A stretch of DNA of 46,851 nt from Sphaerobacteraceae bacterium. Its GTDB lineage: Bacteria; Chloroflexota; Chloroflexia; Thermomicrobiales; Thermomicrobiaceae. Below are positions 38,466-46,851 of this stretch, in pieces. The position numbers were made by a program, and so were the translations under genes. Location: the NCBI GenBank assembly GCA_007695115.1, contig REEK01000134.1, positions 1 through 46,851 of the forward strand, given 5' to 3'. Under the pieces are notes generated by a model that was not told the DNA's origin, did no database searches, and saw only the letters and a program-made list of their open reading frames with translations. How positions within the stretch are numbered: position 1 is the stretch's first letter; each line of letters starts with the position of its first letter.

Positions 38466-39443
38466 TTATCCATTCTTGACTTCGGTGTCTTCACGGTTGT
38501 CAGCGGCGGGCTGCTCGGACACCGCAACCTCATCATCGGTGTTGACCAGTTTCTCGGTGGTCTGGTCATCCGCTGATTCGGACTCGTCTTCCGACTTCTT
38601 GCCGCGCTTTCGCTTGGCCCGGGCCGTACTGACCTTCTTCTTCTCGTCCTCGAGCACTTCTGGCTTGAGGCGAAGGAAGCCTTCCAGTCGCCGTTTGATG
38701 ACTTCATAAGACTCTTCGTCGGCGATCTGCTTCTTGACGGTCGACCAGGTGCGTCGCTCCGTCTCGTAGATCGTCTGTCCACCGTGCGTCCGGAAGAAGA
38801 CGGCCCATCGACCGAGCTGCACCATCATCCAGTCGTAGAGGATCTTCGGCTCCAGCGCCGCACCGTGCAGGTACAGCGGATGGTAGGCGCCGTCGATCGG
38901 GCGGTCGTCCACGAAGATCTCACGAGCGGCAACGGTTCCCGGATTCGCCACCAGTGTTTCGGTGACGGCGCGGAAGAGCCGCGGGTAGACCTTGCGTCGC
39001 TGCTTCCAGCGGCCGCCATGCTTGCCGTCCGGCATTTCCTCCCGTGGGATGCGCTTCAGCATCTGCTTCAGGGTGGAAATCGGGTCTTCCCGCATTCCCT
39101 GGCCCATGGAAAGGATCGTCTTGCCGCCAGGCGTGGTCAGTCGCGGGGCATCTTCCCCATCGAGCATGATCATTCCGTAGGAGTTAGCGGGTTCATCCTT
39201 GAACTCCTGCGACGTCACCCGACGAGTCAGCAGGAAGCGATCCCAGCCGGTCTCCGGATGGTAAATCGGCAGGGCATCGATGCCGCACCTGCGGTATCGA
39301 CGCTGAATGACGACGTTTGCCGCAATCCAGCCGAATGCGAACGCGAGGCGGTCTGGAGTTTCGATACCGGTGAACTTTTCCGGATCATCGGGGTTTGGCG
39401 TCGCTGCCTCCAGCCCCTCGTAGTTCTGAATAGCGAGTTTCAC
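38466..39443 (-). CDS. Orphan protein of unknown function (325 aa)
   Basis: Not recognised. Residues 1-235 look like a folded, mixed alpha/beta domain rich in aromatic and basic residues (LAFAFGWIAANVVIQRRYR, DALPIYHPETGWDRFLLTRR, YHPLYLHGAALEPKILYDW, MMVQLGRWAVFFRTHGGQ). The last 75 residues are charged and disordered: a lysine-rich stretch (KKKVSTARAKRKRGKKSED) then an acidic tail. A nucleic-acid or polyanion contact by the basic tail is possible. No catalytic motif is seen. The start is GTG 39443 with AGGA close by; a much stronger GAGGAGG lies about 25 bases further upstream without an ATG at proper distance, so the true N-terminus is uncertain. It is flanked by two long intergenic regions. 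Confidence 0.65.
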   Translation of the reverse strand: MKLAIQNYEGLEAATPNPDDPEKFTGIETPDRLAFAFGWIAANVVIQRRYRRCGIDALPIYHPETGWDRFLLTRRVTSQEFKDEPANSYGMIMLDGEDAPRLTTPGGKTILSMGQGMREDPISTLKQMLKRIPREEMPDGKHGGRWKQRRKVYPRLFRAVTETLVANPGTVAAREIFVDDRPIDGAYHPLYLHGAALEPKILYDWMMVQLGRWAVFFRTHGGQTIYETERRTWSTVKKQIADEESYEVIKRRLEGFLRLKPEVLEDEKKKVSTARAKRKRGKKSEDESESADDQTTEKLVNTDDEVAVSEQPAADNREDTEVKNG

Positions 39444-39767
39444 CTGTTCCTGGATATCGATGGCTCTGCCTCCTCATACTTGTTGCTCAACCTCGTGACT
39501 GATATCTGGATTTGTATTCCCAGGTTCTGTCAGCATTCTAGTATATCCATGCAAATCAGTCCGTGCGAGGGTTATGGATTATTCCTGCTATCGTTGCCAG
39601 TCCGTGCTATGGTCCTGCATGGCGCGGCAGCGCAGAATGGGGAATTGCCACGTTGTTTCTGTCGTTAGACATACCGGACGATGGCACCTCACCATCTCCG
39701 GTGTTGCCAGATACAAGGACCTGACGGCAGTGGTGAGGGACTACGATAGCGGGAGCGGAGCAGCGGT
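39444..39767. other. Divergent intergenic region, no gene seen
   Basis: About 320 bases between the divergent orphan gene and the MFS exporter gene. It is locally AT-richer around 39480-39560. No convincing promoter pair was found. An 88-codon plus-strand frame beginning at 39574 lacks a ribosome site, overlaps the MFS start and has no coding character, so it is not called. Confidence 0.4.
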
Positions 39768-41222
39768 TTGGCATCCGGTTCAGGAACGGCTTCGGGAACA
39801 GAGGCGTCGTCGAGCGACGGTTCCTATGAACGCTGGATAGTCTTTTTCGTTGCTGGCTGTGTCTTCATCTCCGTTCTGAATACCAACATGTTCAATGTAG
39901 CGTTGCCGTCGATTGGCCGCGAGTTCGATGTCACTCCGGGCGGCCTCGGCTGGGTTGTTACCTCGTACTCACTGGTCTTCGGTATCGGTACTCCGTTCTA
40001 TGGACGTCTGGCGGATATCTACGGTCTGCGCCGGATGTTCATGATCGGCGTGACCATCTTCTCGCTCGGTTCGCTCGCCTGCATGTTTGCTCCAACCTAT
40101 GAGCTGCTGATCGTTGCGCGAATTATTCAGGCGGCCGGTACTGCGGCGATCCCCGCTCTGGGGACTGCAGCTGTCTTTCGAGCGATTCCTGCCGAGCGTC
40201 GTGGCGCTGCGACTGGTATCACCGCGGCCATGGTGGGGATCGGCTCCGCAGTTGGCCCGTCACTCGGTGGCGCGATCACCGAGGTCGTATCCTGGCGTGG
40301 ATTGTTTCTCTTCGGATCGTTGCTGATCCTGACGTTGCCGATGGCTCGACGGCTCATGCCAGAAGGTGATCCGGATGAAGACGCCACGCTCGATCTGGCT
40401 GGCGGGTTCTTTCTCGGCGCCATGATCGCTGGACTGCTGATCGGTATCACCAACCTGGAAAGCTTCGGATTTGCATCACCATGGGTCATCGTGCCGATTC
40501 TTGTGGCGATAGCGTCGGGCTTTCTGCTCAACTACCGGATCCGTACCGCGAAGGATCCCTTCATCCCTGGAGATCTGCTGGCAAACGGGAATTACCGGAT
40601 GTTGGTGTTCATCGGGTTTGCGATGCTGCTGACGCACATGGGCACGCTGGTGACCGTTCCATTGTTGCTGGATAGTGTGAATGAGATCAGCTCGGCCCGG
40701 ATCGGCCTGGTGATGCTCCCGAGCGCTGTCATGCTAAGCATCGTTGGACCGATTGCCGGGAGGTTGACCGATCGCATCGGCGCATTGCTCCCTCTCCGGG
40801 CGGGGATCCTTATCTCGTTCATTGCGATGTTGCTGATGGGCAGCTTCGGTGTCGGTGGCTCGGCGCTGACGGTGACCCTGATTCTGGTGCTGACCGGCCT
40901 CGGAATGGGACTGGCCAACTCGCCGATGATCAACAGTGTTTCACTGGTGCTTCCGACGGCGCGCACCGGACTGGGCGTCAGTATCTTCCATATGACGTTC
41001 TTCCTCGGTGGGGCGTTCGGGGCGACGCTGATTACCACGGTGATCGACTTTCGTGCGTCGTCGTCAAATGCGTTGAACGTGCTGCATAGCGGTGATGGAG
41101 CGAACTTCAGCGACGCCTTTCTGGTGCCGCTGGCGATCTCCGGCGCCGCCTTGCTGCTGTCGATGTTGATCCACATTCCCAAGCCGTGGGATGTTGGCGC
41201 TGCGGAGCGTGCCGAGCGGTAA
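39768..41222 (+). CDS. MFS exporter, DHA2-type, 14 TM (484 aa)
   Basis: A drug:H+ antiporter-2 type permease with about 14 membrane helices. Motif A is GRLADIYGLRRMFMIG between helices 2 and 3, preceded by NTNMFNVALPSIGREF and TSYSLVFGIGTPFYG, which are classic for the family. The antiporter motif C region appears as TAAMVGIGSAVGPSLGGAIT in helix 5. A second motif A-like loop occurs later (GRLTDRIGALLPLRAG). The exported substrate is unknown. The start is TTG 39768 with GCGGAG about seven bases upstream; the N-terminal tail is Ser/Gly rich. It converges with the ABC cluster. Confidence 0.9.
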   Translation: MASGSGTASGTEASSSDGSYERWIVFFVAGCVFISVLNTNMFNVALPSIGREFDVTPGGLGWVVTSYSLVFGIGTPFYGRLADIYGLRRMFMIGVTIFSLGSLACMFAPTYELLIVARIIQAAGTAAIPALGTAAVFRAIPAERRGAATGITAAMVGIGSAVGPSLGGAITEVVSWRGLFLFGSLLILTLPMARRLMPEGDPDEDATLDLAGGFFLGAMIAGLLIGITNLESFGFASPWVIVPILVAIASGFLLNYRIRTAKDPFIPGDLLANGNYRMLVFIGFAMLLTHMGTLVTVPLLLDSVNEISSARIGLVMLPSAVMLSIVGPIAGRLTDRIGALLPLRAGILISFIAMLLMGSFGVGGSALTVTLILVLTGLGMGLANSPMINSVSLVLPTARTGLGVSIFHMTFFLGGAFGATLITTVIDFRASSSNALNVLHSGDGANFSDAFLVPLAISGAALLLSMLIHIPKPWDVGAAERAER

Positions 41223-41271
41223 CTCCCCGCGGGCAGAACCGCTGGCATCACTGAAGCGGGAGACTCCTGCG

Positions 41272-43599
41272 CTATTCTCCGGCGCGCAGGACGTCTGTCA
41301 GATCGCTTCTGCGGGCGATCCATGCGAAGACGAACGCCGCTCCGACGGCGACGACAATCAAACCGAATGCCTGGCCGATCGCCAGCAGCCAGTTGATACC
41401 GATCACCACCTGTTCTTCAGGCGGATAGAGGCTGGCGATATCCAGCCCCGGGGCGATCAACCAGGTCAGCAATCCACCGAAGCCAACCCCGATAATTCCG
41501 GCGAGCAGGGCAGACGGAATCTGTTCGATGAGCGTCAGTCCCAGCGCCTGATCTCGCGATGCGCCCATGGTCCGGAGGTAGCCGACATCCCTTCGCCGTT
41601 CATCGGCGGTGAGCGCCAGCGCGCAGACGACGGCCAGCGCGGCGTACAGCCCAGCCATGAAGATCGTCAGCCAGAACCCCTGCGTGATTCCTTCCTGGAA
41701 CGCTTCATTGACTCCGGCCCGCGTGCTGGTCAGCGCTTCCGCTTCCTCGACGGACAGTTCTTCGATCGGGATCGTCTCTGGTGTTTCGATCGAGTACCAG
41801 ATTGCGCCGGCAAATACGGCGACGCCGAGCGCCAGAATCATGACCACCAGCGGGAGATGTCTCCCCAGTGACGGCTCGGCGATGCGTCTCAGGCCAAGAA
41901 ACGGAACGATGTCTGTCCGTCGTCCGGCGACTCTGGCGAGCTGCCGCAGCATCCACGGAAATACCCGAACGGTGATGATACCGGTGGCGAGACCTGCCAG
42001 TACTGGAACGGCGGCCACGAACGGATCGACCCCCTGTTGATCAGCGGTCGTCGTCACGCCGCGCTGTCGAAGCAGGACGATTCCGGCGATCGCCAGCCCG
42101 ACGATCACCAGTTCGGCGACGACTCGCCGCTGCGATGATCCCGCCGGGACATCGGCACGACGTCCCATCAGATTGCCGAGATCAACGGTCCAGATCCGCC
42201 GGGTCAGAAGCCAGAGTGCCAGCACGCCGACGATGCTGACGGCTAGCGCCGCGATGAATGAGTCGAGAACCGGCCTGTCGGCGGTAATCAGCGCCGCGAC
42301 CACGATACCGATGATCGCCGCTGGTATCGCCAGCAACGCACCTTCGGTCAATTGCGTCAGGTTCAACTGCCTTGGAGATGCGCCACGGCTTCTCAACAGG
42401 GCAATCTCCGGCGTCCGACGACTGGCCACCAGTGCTCCAAGCAGGCCTGACAGCGCCACCCCGATCGTGACGATGCCGGCGATAACCAGCGAGAGCACAG
42501 CGGTCGTGAGCGCAAATTGTCGCTCGGCACCGGTAAGTAGCGTCGGCAGCAGAGATCGAATGCTCATCTGACGGGCCGCCGAGGCTGGCGGAAGATCCAC
42601 AAGCTCTTCATATGGGCCAAGGTTCTGGCTGATCGCTCGAAGGTCTGCTCCGGTTCTGGTTGACCCGGCCATCTCCACGGTGTCTGGATCGACGAAATAT
42701 CGCCAGCTGTAACGCCAGTTGCCCGGGTCGTTCATCGCTTGAAGCTCTTCGAGGACCGATTCGGCCGGAATCCCCATCGAGTAGTAGATCGTCTGGTCCG
42801 GGTCGGTAAACACATCGGTTTCAAAGGTTCGCTGATCGAAGTACCAGAAATCGTCGTCGGGATCGGCTGGTTCGAAAATGCCGACGATCTCCACCGCGAA
42901 ATAGGCTTCGAAATAACCGCGGTGCGCGCCTCGATTGAGCAGGTCGTTGCTGTCAGGCAAGAGCGCGAGCGTGTCGCCGAGTTCTAACTCCAGAATGTCG
43001 GCGGTTCCCTGCCCGATCTTGACTTCGTAGGCGGGAATCGCGCCATCCTCCACGTCGTCCGGGAGGTCAGTTATTTCGGAGAGCTCGATCGTGCCGCGTG
43101 GTTCCGGCTCTCTCCCATCGGTCAGGGTTATCTGATCTTCCAGCCCACTCTGGTAGCGAAACTGGAAATATTGCTGGAATCCGCCGGTTGCCACGGTCAG
43201 TTCATCGAGGAGCTGGTTATGGCGGGGTGAGTCTACCGTCCACTGGGTATCTGAAATAATCGTCTGTAGCGAGTCTGGCAATTCGTCCCGGTAGTTGTGG
43301 CCACGTTCGGTCACCAGTTCCAGCGGGGCGTCGCCATCTCTGGGGAGCGAGGCTTCCAGCTCGACGTTTATCCCTCGCTGGATGACCATCGCTGACTCCA
43401 GCGTCTCGAACAGGCCGCGATCACCAACACGATTAAGAATGATCGGAATCGCAGCGACCGCTGCCGCGGTGATGAGAATTACCATCATGAAGGTGGACGC
43501 CATCACGCGATCGCTGCCCATGCGACGTCGCAGCGGCGCGCCGATCAGCGCGGTCACCCGTCTGATTCCGTTCGAATCCTTCTCGCCGTGGTCAGCCAT
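41272..43599 (-). CDS. ABC transporter permease with two FtsX domains (775 aa)
   Basis: A MacB/FtsX-type permease. One N-terminal helix (about 34-55, TFMMVILITAAAVAAIPIIL) precedes an extracytoplasmic domain of about 300 residues. The first FtsX block (about 355-460) contains ALTTAVLSLVIAGIVTIGVA and IALLRSRGASPRQL; a middle helical pair follows; the second FtsX block (about 640-765) contains MAGLYAALAVVCALALTADE, RRRDVGYLRTMGASRDQAL and a C-terminal helix. Such permeases do not form a classic channel but couple ATP hydrolysis to outward movement of lipids, peptides or cell-wall factors. Partner ATPases lie directly upstream. No periplasmic adaptor is present, as expected for an organism without a conventional outer membrane. 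Confidence 0.9.
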   Translation of the reverse strand: MADHGEKDSNGIRRVTALIGAPLRRRMGSDRVMASTFMMVILITAAAVAAIPIILNRVGDRGLFETLESAMVIQRGINVELEASLPRDGDAPLELVTERGHNYRDELPDSLQTIISDTQWTVDSPRHNQLLDELTVATGGFQQYFQFRYQSGLEDQITLTDGREPEPRGTIELSEITDLPDDVEDGAIPAYEVKIGQGTADILELELGDTLALLPDSNDLLNRGAHRGYFEAYFAVEIVGIFEPADPDDDFWYFDQRTFETDVFTDPDQTIYYSMGIPAESVLEELQAMNDPGNWRYSWRYFVDPDTVEMAGSTRTGADLRAISQNLGPYEELVDLPPASAARQMSIRSLLPTLLTGAERQFALTTAVLSLVIAGIVTIGVALSGLLGALVASRRTPEIALLRSRGASPRQLNLTQLTEGALLAIPAAIIGIVVAALITADRPVLDSFIAALAVSIVGVLALWLLTRRIWTVDLGNLMGRRADVPAGSSQRRVVAELVIVGLAIAGIVLLRQRGVTTTADQQGVDPFVAAVPVLAGLATGIITVRVFPWMLRQLARVAGRRTDIVPFLGLRRIAEPSLGRHLPLVVMILALGVAVFAGAIWYSIETPETIPIEELSVEEAEALTSTRAGVNEAFQEGITQGFWLTIFMAGLYAALAVVCALALTADERRRDVGYLRTMGASRDQALGLTLIEQIPSALLAGIIGVGFGGLLTWLIAPGLDIASLYPPEEQVVIGINWLLAIGQAFGLIVVAVGAAFVFAWIARRSDLTDVLRAGE

Positions 43600-43640
43600 T
43601 GTTCGGCGCCTGCCCGTTCTGGTCGGTCATCAAACCGGTA

Positions 43641-44387
43641 TCAGCCGTTGTCGCTATCGGAATCTGCGACGAGTTGTCCATCACGAAGCTCGATCACCCG
43701 GTCAGCCAGGTCGATGAGTGTCGGATCATGGGTTGCTACGACGGCGCTCAACCCGGTCTCCCGGACGAGTCGGACGAGGAGCTGCATGATTGTGCGACCG
43801 GTGCGCAGATCGAGTTGCCCCGTCGGTTCGTCAGCGATCAGCAGTTTCGGATGATTGGCCAGCGCCCGGGCGATCGCCACCCGCTGCTGCTCACCGCCTG
43901 AGAGTTCGTGTGGACGATGTTTGGCCCGTTCCCCCAGTCCAACCAGCCCCAGAACATCCTCAACGCGCTCTGCGCGCTCATCGACCGGAGTGTTGGCGAG
44001 CCGGAGGGGGACTTCGACGTTTTCAGTGGCGGTAAGAATCGGTATCAGCCCGAACGTCTGAAAGACGAAGCCGATCTTGTCCCGGCGTACCCGGACCAGG
44101 TCGGCTTCATCCAGTTCCGAGATCCAGTCGCCATCCAGCCAGATACCGCCGGATGTCGGGCGATCGAGTCCGCCGATCAGATTGAGCAGCGTCGTCTTCC
44201 CGGATCCGGATCGTCCCTTTATGCAGACCAGACGGCGTTCGGGGATCTCGATCGAGAGATCACTCACCGCGGTAAGCACCCCGCCTCCAGACGGGTATTC
44301 CCGGACGAGATTCGTCGTCTGCACCAGTGTCGGAGAGAATCCACGGGACTGGCGGGCCGGTGTGGTGACTTCGACTGAATGCTGCAT
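43641..44387 (-). CDS. ABC transporter ATP-binding protein, MacB/LolD-type (248 aa)
   Basis: ATPase of the MacB/LolD/FtsE group. Walker A is GRSGSGKTT, the Q-loop FVFQTFGLIPILTATENVEV, the signature LSGGEQQRVAIARAL, Walker B LLIADEPTGQLD and the H-loop VVATHDP. A short N-terminal extension of about 20 residues precedes the core. The gene starts two bases after the stop of the larger ATPase gene upstream (44390) and is followed after 41 bases by the 775-aa permease gene, so all belong to one operon. Confidence 0.94.
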   Translation of the reverse strand: MQHSVEVTTPARQSRGFSPTLVQTTNLVREYPSGGGVLTAVSDLSIEIPERRLVCIKGRSGSGKTTLLNLIGGLDRPTSGGIWLDGDWISELDEADLVRVRRDKIGFVFQTFGLIPILTATENVEVPLRLANTPVDERAERVEDVLGLVGLGERAKHRPHELSGGEQQRVAIARALANHPKLLIADEPTGQLDLRTGRTIMQLLVRLVRETGLSAVVATHDPTLIDLADRVIELRDGQLVADSDSDNG

Positions 44388-44389
44388 GG

Positions 44390-45325
44390 TTACTCCCTGT
44401 CCCGTTTCCGGTCGGAATCATCCGGAAAGACGTTGACGCGATCTGGATCCAGCTTCAGGCGGACACGCCGTTCCAGCTGGAGTTCTTCGATGAACTCGGA
44501 TGGAATCTGCAGGCGTCCTGCCTTGTCGAGAACGGCGAACTCTTCGGCCTTGAGCATGCCGTCACCTTCGCCATCGAGATCCTCGAAGCGGAGCGTCTCG
44601 CTACTCACCCGCCCATCCCGAATCGAGACGGTGCGGTGGACTTTGTCCGAGACTTCGACGTCATGGGTAACGATCACGATCGTTACGTCAAGTGACGTCT
44701 GAATGTTCTGGAAAATGTCGAAGATCTCACCCGACGTCGCGGTATCCAGCTCACCGGTCGGTTCATCGGCCAGGATGACACTCGGGCCGTTGGCCAGTGA
44801 CACGGCGATCGCCACCCGCTGCTGCTCACCACCGGAGAGCTGGGTTGGCTTGTGATCCATGCGTTCACCGAGCCCTACGAGCTGCAGCAGCTCTTCGGCA
44901 TAGGCCTGGCTGGCAAACCCGGGGGCTCCGGCGAGCGTCATCGGAAGCTCCACGTTCTCACGGGCGCTGAGGTACGGCAGCAGATTACGTGCTGTCTGCT
45001 GCCAGATGAAGCCGATCACCTCACTGCGGTACTGGACGCGATCACTCTCGGTCATGTTCAGCAGATCGTAGCCGGCGACTTCGATTCGCCCGGCCGAGGG
45101 AACGTCGAGCCCGCCAAGAATGTTCAGGAGGGTCGATTTGCCACTCCCGGATGCCCCGACGATGGCGATCATCTCGCCAGGATCCACGGCGAGGTCGAGC
45201 CCCTGCAGGGCGACCACCTCGAGGTCAGCGATCTTGTAGATCTTGACCAGGTTATCGCAGATGATCCGGGGTTGACGAGCCTGGCCACGGTATCCCGGTG
45301 TGGATGTTGAACTGGTCTGTGCCAA
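44390..45325 (-). CDS. ABC transporter ATP-binding protein with AbrB-like C-terminal tail (311 aa)
   Basis: ATPase core with Walker A GASGSGKST, Q-loop FIWQQTARNLLPYLSARENV, signature LSGGEQQRVAIAVSLA, Walker B VILADEPTGELD and H-loop IVTHDVEV. After the core, about 50 extra residues (263-311) contain VLDKAGRLQIPSEFIEEL and RVRLKLDPDRVNVFP, which resemble a SpoVT/AbrB swapped-hairpin element, normally a DNA-binding or dimerisation fold. The start is TTG 45325 with GGAGGA five bases upstream, 13 bases after the permease stop; ATG 45397 would overlap the permease gene and is less likely. Probably paired with the partial permease at the window end. Confidence 0.88.
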   Translation of the reverse strand: MAQTSSTSTPGYRGQARQPRIICDNLVKIYKIADLEVVALQGLDLAVDPGEMIAIVGASGSGKSTLLNILGGLDVPSAGRIEVAGYDLLNMTESDRVQYRSEVIGFIWQQTARNLLPYLSARENVELPMTLAGAPGFASQAYAEELLQLVGLGERMDHKPTQLSGGEQQRVAIAVSLANGPSVILADEPTGELDTATSGEIFDIFQNIQTSLDVTIVIVTHDVEVSDKVHRTVSIRDGRVSSETLRFEDLDGEGDGMLKAEEFAVLDKAGRLQIPSEFIEELQLERRVRLKLDPDRVNVFPDDSDRKRDRE

Positions 45326-45338
45326 CTGGTTCCTCCGT

Positions 45339-46851
45339 CTAGTCGTCTCTGACGCGAAGTGACTCACCGAGCCCGCTTCGCCGTACAACGATTCCAAGCG
45401 TGATCGTCAGAACAATGAGCAGTGCGATGCCTGCCAGCTGGAGCAGGCCGATCATTTCCCAGGGAATCACGATCTGGACTCCGGGGAAGACCTGCGCGGC
45501 CGTCTGGGTGAGCGAGATCAATGGTAGTACCAGCCAGCCGAGCAACAATCCGAGCAGCGTCCCCCCGACGACCCCGAGGATGATCAACAGGCTGTTCTCC
45601 AGGAAGAGCCATCCGGTGAGTTGACGGGGTGACAGGCCGATTGCCCGCATCAGCAGGAACTCGCTCATTCGCTGTCGGGCTGATCCGGCCGAGCTCGCCA
45701 TGATTCCGGCACCGGCAACCGCCGTTGCCGCAACGAAGCCGAGCGCGAGCGCACCAAGGGTTCCCAGTGCGACTGGGTCCTGCTGGAGCTCGGCAGCCAT
45801 CTGTTCACTGGATTGCACCCGGCGAGACCGATAAGGCTGCGTCTGCAGGGTATCCACCAGCTCATTGACATCGCCGCCGTTGAGCCCGATCCAGCGCTCG
45901 GTTGGGCCGAACGTTGACTGAGCGGGCCGCTCGTTGAGGGCAACCACGGTCGGAAGATCAGCGATAATCGCCGACACGCCGTGGGCGTTGGTGCCCGGGA
46001 AAGCATCGACGACGCCTATGACCACCCCTTCGAACGCGAAGGAGCCGACCGGGACCAGAACTGTCCCACCAACCTGGTAATCAGCGAGTTCCTGGAGCGG
46101 TCGGCTGATCAGAACTGGCACCCCATCCGGCACCTCCGGCAAGGGTGCGGCGATTCGCATTGTTGCGGTACGAATCGAAACCTGACTTGTTGCTCCAGCC
46201 TCGTAGCGAACAGACGTGGACTCTCCTGTGTCCTCAATCGCCATTTCGGCCCAGGTACTCCCGGTGAATACGTGCGTGGATGCTTGCCAGTCGATGCCGG
46301 AGATTTCCTCGGCAGGTACTGGTTGCCAGTCGTCTTGATCCATGCTCTCGGAGACCTGCCAGTTGGAGAGCTCGATCACTCCACGGTTTTCACCGCCCTC
46401 CGGGCCCAGGGTGCTGAACTCGATTGCAGCGATACCGAGTGGATACTGTGGTCGGGTCAACGTTCCATTGCCGAGGTCATCAACCAGGTCGATGGCGAGC
46501 TCGACGGTGCCATCATCGGGATGCAGCGACCCCATCGAGATTCGATGTTTATAGCCTTCATCGTCGATGAATGTGACCCAGACCTGTACCTCGCGATCAT
46601 CAGATTCGACCTCTTCGTCATCGTCCCGGATGTCTGGCTCGATGTGCGCATCGACCGATACGCGCGCCGGTTCTCCGGGGAGCATTGCGGCATCTAGCGA
46701 CGGCCGAGCCTCCCGCATTTCCTGCAGTAGTGCTGAGTAGTTGTCGGGTTCGAGGTCGTCCCGGAGAAGGACGGTATCCTCGGCGTAGTCCGTATCCATC
46801 AAGAAGAGTGATCCGAGGTCCCGGACGTCCCCGAACTGCTCGAGGCGTTCG
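45339..46851 (-). CDS. ABC transporter permease with FtsX domain, partial at window end
   Basis: The reading frame continues through the right window edge (codons for ERLEQFGDVRDLG precede the ATG at 46799), so only the C-terminal 500 or so residues are visible. They comprise a long extracytoplasmic segment, acidic in places (EPDIRDDDEEVESDDREVQV) and beta-rich, followed by an FtsX block: GTLGALALGFVAATAVAGAGIM, FLLMRAIGLSPRQLTGWLF, VVGGTLLGLLLGWLVLP and LLQLAGIALLIVLTITLGIVV. The last residues are SLRVRDD. The missing N-terminal half should contain further membrane helices. It is the first visible gene of the ABC operon and is followed 13 bases later by the AbrB-tailed ATPase. Confidence 0.85.
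   Translation of the reverse strand, partial: ERLEQFGDVRDLGSLFLMDTDYAEDTVLLRDDLEPDNYSALLQEMREARPSLDAAMLPGEPARVSVDAHIEPDIRDDDEEVESDDREVQVWVTFIDDEGYKHRISMGSLHPDDGTVELAIDLVDDLGNGTLTRPQYPLGIAAIEFSTLGPEGGENRGVIELSNWQVSESMDQDDWQPVPAEEISGIDWQASTHVFTGSTWAEMAIEDTGESTSVRYEAGATSQVSIRTATMRIAAPLPEVPDGVPVLISRPLQELADYQVGGTVLVPVGSFAFEGVVIGVVDAFPGTNAHGVSAIIADLPTVVALNERPAQSTFGPTERWIGLNGGDVNELVDTLQTQPYRSRRVQSSEQMAAELQQDPVALGTLGALALGFVAATAVAGAGIMASSAGSARQRMSEFLLMRAIGLSPRQLTGWLFLENSLLIILGVVGGTLLGLLLGWLVLPLISLTQTAAQVFPGVQIVIPWEMIGLLQLAGIALLIVLTITLGIVVRRSGLGESLRVRDD

Noticed and set aside
38204-38782. 192-codon minus-strand frame spanning the end of the orphan gene and the intergenic region
   Set aside because: The part inside the orphan gene is a shadow frame; only the last 50 codons look protein-like and are reported as a possible remnant rather than a gene.
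39574-39840. 88-codon frame before the MFS exporter
   Set aside because: No ribosome site, odd composition and overlap with the exporter start.
1-46851. CRISPR arrays, phage genes, transposases, tRNA and rRNA
   Set aside because: No regularly spaced direct repeats, transposase or integrase motifs, or structural RNA signatures were seen anywhere in the window.

Overview
The window looks like a chromosomal segment of a Chloroflexota bacterium, most likely a member of the Thermomicrobia. This is inferred from moderately high GC, frequent GTG/TTG starts with clear Shine-Dalgarno sequences, several DUF4388 (PatA-like) proteins, and a secreted protein (35408-37186) whose N-terminal signature around VQYFDRGRMEIE I associate with that class. 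There is no rRNA, tRNA, CRISPR array, phage or intact insertion sequence.

Layout. Positions 1-2950 hold three short secreted proteins of unknown function, separated by strong intrinsic terminators, plus a candidate small RNA (about 1888-2005) with its own promoter and terminator. Positions 2976-10379 are housekeeping and metabolic genes: a dUTPase-like enzyme, a DUF1624-type membrane acyltransferase, a CapA-type phosphoesterase, an MFS transporter, pyrD, a methyltransferase and an M20 peptidase. Positions 10464-13600 (minus) are a three-gene unit: an unusual HIT-NUDIX fusion, translationally coupled to an exported SGNH/GDSL hydrolase, then a DUF4388 protein.

Positions 13859-18609 (plus) form a five-gene exopolysaccharide operon: a polyprenyl-phosphate sugar transferase, a GT4 glycosyltransferase, two tandem Wzz-like chain-length proteins, and a CpsD-like ATPase whose Walker A lysine is lost. 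A minus-strand operon (18630-21914) follows with two more DUF4388 proteins carrying tandem MshEN-like 24-residue motifs (possible c-di-GMP sensors) and two proteins sharing a small unrecognised C-terminal domain. The first gene of this group is driven by a near-consensus promoter with a palindromic operator over the predicted start site. This polysaccharide/DUF4388 block is the best candidate for an undescribed system.

Positions 22147-31573 are metabolic: a homodimeric-type pyruvate dehydrogenase E1, a single-cysteine OsmC-like protein, a small membrane protein, a tandem DUF2283-like protein, a GerW/YtfJ protein, a three-gene redox set (CDGSH protein, Rieske ferredoxin, FAD reductase), a GatC-like protein coupled to an amidase, a KDG-kinase-like sugar kinase and an Lrp/AsnC regulator. 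Positions 31757-35082 are a coupled NarL-type response regulator and three-GAF histidine kinase. Positions 35408-46851 hold the lineage-type secreted protein, proC, an orphan 325-aa protein, a 14-TM MFS exporter, and an FtsX/MacB-type ABC export cluster with two permeases and two ATPases, one of which carries an AbrB-like tail. The last permease runs off the window edge.
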